DNA from: Budorcas taxicolor
Lineage: Eukaryota; Chordata; Mammalia; Artiodactyla; Bovidae
Direction of reading: 5' to 3'
Assembly (NCBI RefSeq): GCF_023091745.1
Contig: NC_068915.1
Coordinates: 51,456,001-51,520,000 of the forward strand
Length of the DNA stretch: 64,000 nt
Of this stretch, positions 57,501 to 64,000 are shown one piece after another (position 1 is the stretch's first letter; every line of letters begins with the position of its first letter). A program made the translations under genes and the position numbers. The notes beneath the pieces were generated by a model. It was not told the origin of the DNA and searched no databases. It saw only the letters and a program-made list of their open reading frames with translations.

Positions 57501-59780
57501 TATCGCTGTGTTTGGAGTGGCCTTTCCATATTCTGGCAGTTTGTGGTTCCTCTTTATTGTGCAGGTTCCTCGCTGTAGGTGGGGTTGGACGGGTGGCTTG
57601 TCAATGTTTCCTGGTTAGGGAAGCTTGTGTCAGTGTTCTGGTGGGTGGAGCTGGATTTCTTCTCTCTGGAGTGCACCGAAGTGTCCAGTAATTAGTTTTA
57701 AGATGTCAGTAGGTTTGGTGTGACTTTGGGCAGCCTTTATATTGAAGCTCAGGTCTATGTTCCTGTGTTGCTGGCGAATTTGCATGATATGTCTTTCTCT
57801 GGAATTTGGCCCTTGGGTAGTGCTTGGTTTCAGTGTAGGCATGGAGGCATTTGATGAGCTCCTATCAATTAATCCGGAGTTCTCTGGTGTACTCAGGATT
57901 TGGACTTAAGCCTCCTGCCTCTGGTTTTCACTCATGGTCTTACAGTAGCCTCAAGACTTCTCCATCTATACAGCACCTATGATAAAACATCTAGCTTAAT
58001 GTTGTAAAGTTTCTTCACAGTGAGGGACATCTGGAGAGGTACACAGAGTTACATGGAGAAGAGAAGAGGAAGGAGGGAGATAGAGGTAACCAGGAGGAGA
58101 AGAGGGGGAATCAAAAGGAGCAAGGCAGATCCAGCCAGTACTGTTCCCTAAGTGTTTCACACAGCCCAGAACACACAAAGAGATTCACAGTGTTGGGTAG
58201 AGAAGAGAAAAGGGAGGGAGGAGATAGAGGCGACCTGGTGGAGAAAAAGGAGAGTCCAAAGGGGGAGAGAGAAATCCAGTCGATAATCTTGCTCCTAAGT
58301 AAAAATGGGTACTGAAGATTGGGTTCTTAAAGGTACAAAACTGATAACAAATACTAAAAAGCAAAGATTAAAAATCTAGGGTAGAGGTTAGAGTCTCAAA
58401 AATACAATATTAAAGAAAAAAACAAAAAAAATTATAAAATATATATATGCATATATGAAGTTTTCTTTAAAAATAGTCTTTTTTTGCAAAGAAATAGTAG
58501 GTTATAAAAATGAAAATTAAAGGAGTAATAGAGGACTTAAAATTTAAAAATATATATATTATTTTTTTAATTAAAAAAATGATAATAGTAAAAATATACC
58601 TAGAAATTTTTTCTGGTGTTGTTGTGAACAGTGTGGGGTCAGTTCATTTTCAGATAGTTCCTTGATCCAGCTTACACTTCTCAAGATCTTTAGGCCCATT
58701 CCTATGTATTGGTTGGAGAAGGCAATGGCAACCCACTCCAGTACTCTTGCCTGGAAAATCCCATGAACGGAGGTGCTTGGTAGGCTACAGTCTATGGGGT
58801 CATGGAGAGTCGGACATGACTGAGCGACTTCACTTTCACTTTTCACTTTCATGCACTGGAGAAAGAAATGGCAACCCACTCCACTATTCTTGCCTGGAGA
58901 ATCCCAGGGATGGAGGAGTCTGGTAGGCTGCCGTCTGTGGGGTTTCACAGAGTCGGACATGACTGACGCAACTTAGTAGCATGTAGTTGGTGCTAACTGC
59001 AGGGTTTTAATCTATTGAAACTGTCACTTCCAAAGCGGTTCCCTCTGTTTATTTTAACTTCTGTTTGCTGGCCTATTTAGTGTCTGATTTCCACCCTGAC
59101 AAAAGGGGGCTGTGGTGGTCACTTTTTTGAGGCTCACTTGTTCAGTCATGCTGTGGGGAGGGAGGTGATATTTGTACTGCAAACAAACACATTGGCGTCT
59201 GTAGGGAGTGTTCTCAGTGTCTCAGCCACACTGGGTTTACCCCTACTAACTGTGTGTGTGCCGTCCCAGTCTACACTGTTCAGGCTCTAGGCTGCTCTGC
59301 CAGGAACTGTCTGAGGCCAGTCCTGGGTTGAGTGCATTTCCCAGGACAAAGCCACTCAGGTTCAGGTTCTCGGGTACTCCACAAAGGTGCAGACTTGATT
59401 GGGCCTGCGTTTTGTGCGCTTCCCCGGTCCAAGTAGCTCAAGTGACCAGGTGCTTGGCGAAGTGTGATACCACCTCCTCTGTCCCAGCCTCTTGGTTTTC
59501 TGGGGGTACAATGGGTGCACCTTATCAGGTGTGCCATGTGTCTCCTCTGGGGAGTTGATATCTGGCTGTGACCCTCCCAGCTAATGTCGACCATCCAGAA
59601 TCCCAAGGAGTCTTGGTTAGCAACGAAGCCTGCTTGCAGTTTTGTAGATGATGCCTCTCTGAGGTAGTGATTGCCCCCTTCCGGCTCTGGCTTCCCTCAC
59701 CTGCCTGTCTCTGGGGGGGATGTGCTGGTCCCCAGCTGGCTAGCTCTGCTCAGTTCTTTGTTCAGTGAGCGGGCCTGGCA
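57501..59780 (-). other. L1 5' UTR, promoter-distal part
   Basis: Non-coding leader of the L1 with an AT-rich internal block (about 58300-58610) and GC-richer blocks near 57600-57840 and 59220-59780. Live L1 leaders carry an internal promoter; none can be pinpointed here. The plus-strand frame 59256-59558 and its minus-strand counterpart are products of the GC-rich composition and not genes. Confidence 0.72.
58712..58980 (+). mobile_element. Bov-A2 SINE nested in the L1 5' UTR
   Basis: Two monomers in sense ('ggagaaggcaatggcaaccc' and 'ggagaaagaaatggcaaccc') with a 'cactttcacttttcactttc' linker. The flanks 'atgtattgg' and 'atgtagttgg' resemble an imperfect TSD. Confidence 0.92.
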
Positions 59781-59896
59781 TTTTTTTCAGTCAGTCAGTT
59801 TAGTTGCTCAGGTATGTCCAACTCTTTGTGACCCAATGAATCACAGCATGCTAGGCCTCACTATCCATCACCAACTCCTGGAGTTTACTCAAATTC

Positions 59897-61184
59897 ATGT
59901 CCATTGAATCAATGATGCCACCCAGCCATTTCATCCTCTGTCATCCCTTTATCCTCCTGGCCCCAATCCCTCCAAGCATCAGAGTCTTTTCCAATGAGTC
60001 AACACTTCACATGAGGTGGCCAAACTATTGGAGTTTCAGCTTTAGCATCAGTCCTTCCAATGAACACCCAGGACCGATCTCCTTTAGAATGGACTTGTTG
60101 GATCTCCTTACATTCCAAGGGACTCTCAAGAGTCTTCTCCAACACCACAGCTCAAAAGTATCAATTCTTTGGTGCTCAGCCTTCTTCACAGTCCAACTCT
60201 CACATCCGTACATGACCACTGGAAGAACCATAGCCTTGACTAGATGGACCATTGTTGGCAAAGTAATGTCTCTATTTTGAATATGCTATCTAGATTGGTC
60301 ATAACTTTCCTTCCAAGGAGTAAGTGTCTTTTAATTTCATGGCTGCAATCACCATTTGCAGTGATTTTGGAGCCCCAAAAAATAAAGTCTGACACTGTTT
60401 CCACTGTTTCCTCATCTATTTCCCATGAAGTGATGAGACCAGATGCCATGATCTTCATTTTCTGAATGTTGAGCTTTAAGCCAACTTTTTCATTCTCCTC
60501 TTTCACTTTCATCAAGAGGCTTTTTAGCTCCTCTTCACTTTCTGCCATAAGGGTGGTATCATCTGCACATCTGAGGTTATTGATATTTCTCCCAGCAATC
60601 TTGATTCCAGCTTGTACTTCATCCAGCCCAGCTTTTCTCATGATGTATTCTGCATATAGGTTAAATAAGCAGGGTGACAATATACAGCCTTGACATACTC
60701 CTTTTTCTATTTGGAACCAGTCTGTTGTTCCATGTCCAGTTCTAACTGTTGCTTCCTGACCTGCATACAGATTTCTCAAGAGACAGGTCAGGTGGTCTGG
60801 TATTCCCATTTTTTTTTCAGAATTTTCCACAGTTTATTTGATCCAAACAGTCAAAGGCTTTGCTATAGTCAATAAAGCAGAAATTCTAAAACCAGCTTGA
60901 ACATCAGGGAGTTCATCGTTCATGTACTGCTGAAGTCTGGCTTGTAGAATTTTGAGCATTACTTTACTAGCATGTGAGATGAGTGCAATTGTGCAGTAGT
61001 TTGAGCATTCTTTGTCATTGCCTTTATTTGGGATTGGAATGAAAACTGGCCTTTTCCAGTCCTGTGGCCACAGCTGAGTTTTCCAAATTTGCTGGCATAT
61101 TGAGTGTAGCACTTTCACAGCATCTTCTTTTGGCATTTGAAATAGCTCCACTGGAATTCCATCACCTCCACTAGCTTTGTTCAT
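59897..61184 (-). pseudogene. BovB reverse transcriptase with CADD box and internal deletion
   Basis: The frame 60240-60830 carries 'EKGVCQGCILSPCLFNLY' and the catalytic box as C-A-D-D (60558-60569). The tyrosine codon changed to TGT. The upstream frame 60834-61184 runs 'NKASGGDGIPVELFQMPKED' to 'LPDVQAGFR' and then jumps to 'ISALLTIAKPL': the 'KGRGTRDQ..EKAREFQKN' segment is deleted. The C-terminal part lies in 60025-60261 and beyond. Confidence 0.87.
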
Positions 61185-61698
61185 AGTGATGCTCTAAGGC
61201 CCACTTGACTTCACATTCCAGCATATCTCGCTCTAGGTGAGTGATCACACCATCGTGATTATCTGGATCATGAAGATCTTTTTTGTACTGTTCTTCTGTG
61301 TATTCTTGCCACCTCTTCTTAATATCTTCTGCTTCTGTTAGGTCCGTACCATTTCTGTCCATTATCGAGCCCATCTTTGCATGAAATGTTCCCTTGGTAT
61401 CTCGAATTTTCTTGAAGAGATCTCTAGTCTTTCCCATTCTGTTGTTTTCCTCTTTTTCTTTGCATTGATCGCTGAAGAAGGCTTTCTTATCTGTACTTGC
61501 TATTCTTTGGATCTCTGTATTAAGATGCTTATATCTTTCCTTTTCTCCTTGGCTTTTCTCATCTCTTCTTTTCACAGCTATTTGTAAGGCCTCCCTGAAC
61601 AGCCATTTTGCCTTTCTGCATTTCTTTTCCATGGGGATGGTCTTGATCCCTGTCTCCTGTACAATGTCACAAACCTCTGTGCATAGTATATCAGGCAT
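61171..61698 (-). pseudogene. BovB linker between EN and RT
   Basis: A 175-codon frame, more complete than its counterpart at 11538-11969 because it starts upstream at 'VCDIVQETGIKTIPMEKKC'. It continues through the basic 'KRRDEKSQGEKERYKHL' helix to 'HLERDMLECEVKWALEHH', then shifts where bases of 'ESITTNK' are lost. Confidence 0.85.
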
Positions 61699-62520
61699 TT
61701 GTCTATCAGATCTAGGCCCTTAAATCTATTTCTCACTTCCACTGTATAATCATAAGGAATTTGATTTAGGTCATACGTGAATGGTCTAGAGGTTTTCTCT
61801 ACTTTCTTCAAATTAAGTCGGAATATGGCAATAAGGAGCTCATGATCTGAGCCATAGACAACTCCTGGTCTTGTTTCTGTGGATTGTATAGAGCTTCTCT
61901 ATCTTTGGCTGCAAAGAATATAATCAATCTGATTTCAGTGTTGACCATCTGGTGATGTCCATGTGTAGAGTCCTCTCTTGTGTTGTTGGAAGGGGGTGTT
62001 TCTCATGATCAGTGTGTTCTCTTGACAAAACTCTATTAGCCTTTGCCCTGTTTCATTTCATGTTCCAAGGCCAAATTTGCCTCTTACTCCAGGTGTTTCT
62101 TGACTTCCTACTTTTGCATTCCAGTTCCCTATAATGAAAAGGACATCTTTTTGGGGTGTTAGTTCTAAAAGGTCTTGTGGGTCTTCATAGAACCATTCAA
62201 CTTCAGCTGCTTCAGCATTGCTAGTTGGGGCATAGACTTGGATCACCGTGATATTGAATGGTTTGCCTTGGGAGTGAACAGAGATCATTCTGTTGTTTTT
62301 GAGACTGCAATCCAAGTACTCCATTTTGGATTCTTTTCTTGACCATGATGGCTAATCCCTTTCTTCTAATGGATTCCTGCCCACTCTCTATTATAGTAGA
62401 TATACTGGTCATCTGAGTTAAATTCACCCATTCCAGTCCATTTTAGTTCACTGATTCCTAGAATGTTGATGTTCACTCTTGCCATCTCCTTTTTGACCAC
62501 TTCCAATTTTCCTTGATTCA
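61578..62520 (-). pseudogene. BovB endonuclease, broken
   Basis: Fragments of the same domain as at 11915-12958. 'GLAIMVKKRIQNGVLGLQSQ' lies in frame 62221-62427; 'QVYAPTSNAEAAEVEWFYED' and 'IIGNWNAKVG' (the catalytic D of GDWN is now N) in 62058-62324; 'FTYDLNQIPYDYTVEVRNRF' in 61578-61811. Indels separate them, and the N-terminal 'WNVRS' motif is split by the insertion at 62529. Confidence 0.85.
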
Positions 62521-62528
62521 GGGACCTA

Positions 62529-62750
62529 AAGTTGACTCATTGGAAAAGACTCTGATGCTGGGAGAGATTGGGGGCAGGAGGAGAAGGGGACGACCCAGGA
62601 TGAGATGGCTGGATGGCATCACGGACTCGATGGATGTGAGTCTGAGTGAACTCCGGGAGTTGGTGATGGACAGGGAGGCCTGGCATGCTGCGATTCATGG
62701 GATCGCAAAGAGTCGGACACGACTGAACGACTGAACTGAACTGAACTGAA
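62529..62750 (+). mobile_element. BovB 3' tail nested in another BovB
   Basis: A sense 0.22 kb tail ('gttgactcattggaaaagac' to four ctgaa units) sits between 'gggacctaa' and 'cattccaggt' of the host, which are adjacent in other copies ('ggacctgacattccagg' at 12850-12866). Few changes, so it is recent. Confidence 0.92.
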
Positions 62751-63127
62751 CATTCCAGGTTCCTTTGCAATATTGTTCTTTACAGCATTGGATCTTGCTT
62801 CTATCACCAGTCACATCCACAACTGGGTATTCTTTTTGCTTTGGCTCCATCCCTTCATTCTTTCTGGAGTTATTTTTCCACTGATCTCCAGTAGCATATT
62901 TGGCAACTACTGAGCTGGGGAGTTCATCTTTCAGTATTTTATCATTTTGCCTTTTCGTACTGTTTAGGGGATTCTCAAGGCAAGAATACTGAACTAGTTT
63001 TCCATTCCCTTCTCAAGTGGACCACATTCTGTCAGACCTCTCCACCATGACCCGTCCATCTTGGGTGGCCCAACACGGCATGGCTTAGTTTCATTGAGTT
63101 AGACAAGGCTGTGGTCCATGTGATCAG
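62751..63127 (-). other. BovB 5' UTR
   Basis: Non-coding leader between the endonuclease start and the GC-rich block. It matches 12867-13215 block by block ('gatctccagtagcatatt', 'caaggcaagaatactgaac', 'cagacctctccaccatgacc', 'catggcttagtttcattgag'). Confidence 0.85.
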
Positions 63128-63605
63128 CACGCCAGCTTGATGGACCATGCAGAAGCATGGCCGAGAAAATCTATCCCTCACCCAAGGTCAGGGGTGGCGG
63201 CTGAGAAGAGCTACCCTATGCCTGAGATCAGGGGCAGTGGCTAGAGGATCTACCCCACGCCTGAGGTCAAGGGCCATAGCGTAGAGGAGCTACCTCACAT
63301 CCAAGGGGTGGCGGCTGTGCGGGTGCAGGAGGGCCGAGAGGAGCTACTCCATGTTCAAGGTCAGGAGGGGCGGCCGTGAGGAGATACCCCTCGTACAAGG
63401 TAAGAAGAAGTGGCTGTCCTTTGCTGGAGCAGCCGTGAAGAGATACCCCATGTCCAAGGTAAGAGAAACCTAAATAAGACAGTAGGTATTGCAAGAGGGC
63501 ATCAGAGGGTGGACACACTGAAAACATAATCACAGGAAACTAGTCAGTCTGATCACATGGACCACAGCCTTGTCTAACTCAATGAAACTAAGCCATGCCA
63601 TGTGG
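63128..63605 (+). repeat. GC-rich BovB leader repeats in flipped orientation
   Basis: Units such as 'gaggagctacctcacatcca', 'gaggagctactccatgttca' and 'gaggagataccccatgtcca' are the complement of those at 6070-6487 and 13260-13503. The block ends in 'ggaccacagccttgtctaac' plus 'tcaatgaaactaagccatgc', the exact complement of the leader segment at 63077-63118. The repeat is therefore bracketed by inverted copies of the leader. Confidence 0.8.
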
Positions 63606-64000
63606 GGCAGTGTTTTAGGTTAGGGCTTTTAGCGGGATAGCTATACCACAGTTTGGTTTGCTGTCTCAAGTTAGTTCCCTCAGATTGCCCTCAAGGCAGT
63701 TAAGGCCTGGTCCTTACTCTAAGCAATTCAGCCCCGGCCTCCCTGCCCACGCCCCTCTTGCTAGTGGTGGATGCAAGCATCTGCACTGCTTCTCTGCTGG
63801 GAGTTGCCTTAGGCATGTTATCTGTGGGTTTTAATTATTTATTTATTTTTCCTCTTGGTTATGTTGCCCTCTGAGGTTCCAAGGCTTGCCACAGATTCAC
63901 CTGTGAGAGTGTTTCCTAATGTGTGGAAACTTGTCTCTTTTTTAAGACTCCCTTCCCAGGATGGATCTCCATCCCTCCCTCTTTTGTCTCTCTTTTTATC
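63606..64000 (-). other. L1 5' UTR, continuing beyond the window
   Basis: 'ttttaggttagggctttta' onward matches the ruminant L1 leader as I know it: 'gccctcaaggcagttaaggc', 'tggatgcaagcatctgcac', 'ttttaattatttatttattt' and 'aagactcccttcccagg'. It resumes the leader interrupted at 59780. The 5' end is outside the window. Confidence 0.7.

Larger units (their letters stand above)
59781..63605 (-). mobile_element. BovB LINE, almost complete, nested in the L1 5' UTR
   Basis: The most complete BovB here: 3' tail at about 59788, RT, linker, endonuclease, 5' UTR and GC-rich leader up to 63605, 3.8 kb including a nested 0.22 kb BovB tail at 62529-62750. L1 leader sequence flanks it on both sides, with only 'ggca' shared (59777-59780 and 63606-63609). 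About 95 bp of RT is deleted near 60883. The leader block is inverted relative to that of the copy at 11336-14636. Confidence 0.9.
51419..64000 (-). mobile_element. Ruminant L1 LINE, nearly full length, four times interrupted
   Basis: The order on the minus strand, read from right to left, is 5' UTR (from beyond 64000 to about 57500), ORF1 (about 57500-56640), ORF2 (about 56600-51771), 3' UTR and A-rich tail (51770-51419). Interruptions are at 51840-52097 (SINE), 53419-54072 (BovB tail), 58712-58980 (SINE) and 59781-63605 (BovB). Subtracting these leaves about 7.5 kb of L1 in the window. Its true 5' end and any TSD lie outside. Continuity of the 5' UTR across the BovB at 59781-63605 is inferred from the fit of both sides to the ruminant L1 leader as I remember it. 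Confidence 0.88.

Noticed and set aside
59256..59606. Overlapping 100- and 108-codon frames on opposite strands
   Set aside because: Both fall in the GC-richer part of the L1 5' UTR, and neither resembles a known protein.

Overview
The window looks like intergenic DNA from a ruminant, most likely a bovid (cattle, sheep, goat or a relative). The evidence is the repeat content: many copies of the RTE-type LINE BovB, the SINEs built from BovB tails (Bov-tA with a tRNA-like head, and the dimeric Bov-A2), a ruminant-type L1, a decayed mariner, and older mammalian repeats (MIR, L2-like, MaLR-type LTRs). I found no host protein-coding exon, no functional RNA gene, no CRISPR array and no bacterial feature. 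Every long reading frame that I recognise belongs to a retrotransposon, and all of those are broken.

Layout. 1-5.9 kb: AT-rich DNA with a MIR, several Bov-tA SINEs and a 2.3 kb minus-strand retrocopy of an mRNA 3' end (1041-3346) bounded by a 12 bp target-site duplication (TSD). 5.9-7.8 kb: a BovB whose 5' leader is inverted ahead of a sense RT half. 7.8-11.3 kb: mostly unique AT-rich sequence with two SINEs. 11.3-14.6 kb: a 3.3 kb BovB whose 5' half (GC-rich tandem-repeat leader, endonuclease, linker) is inverted relative to its RT half. One 11 bp TSD encloses both halves, as expected from twin priming. 15.4-19.8 kb: SINEs and three 5'-truncated BovB copies, two of them head to head. 22.0-23.4 kb: a dead mariner split by a Bov-A2. 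24.5-29.2 kb: an L2-like remnant and three BovB copies, one with an internal deletion that fuses the endonuclease start in frame to the RT tail. 31-37.3 kb: two MaLR-like LTRs in opposite orientation, an L2-like stretch, a MIR and a (TA)20 tract. 37.5-50.9 kb: dense SINE and BovB territory, including a nest of BovB containing an L1 3' end that itself contains a younger BovB (39.4-42.1 kb). 51.4-64 kb: one minus-strand L1 (3' end at about 51.4 kb, 5' UTR running off the right edge), interrupted by two SINEs, a 0.65 kb BovB tail and a nearly complete 3.8 kb BovB.

How the parts relate. BovB encodes an APE-type endonuclease and a reverse transcriptase. Bov-tA and Bov-A2 carry BovB tails and are thought to move with its machinery. 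L1 probably supplied the machinery for the mRNA retrocopy. The nesting gives a relative order of insertion: the old L1 and old BovB copies came first, then SINEs and younger BovB copies inside them. All coordinates come from reading the sequence by eye. Family names rest on recognised motifs and on comparison between copies in this window; no database search was run.
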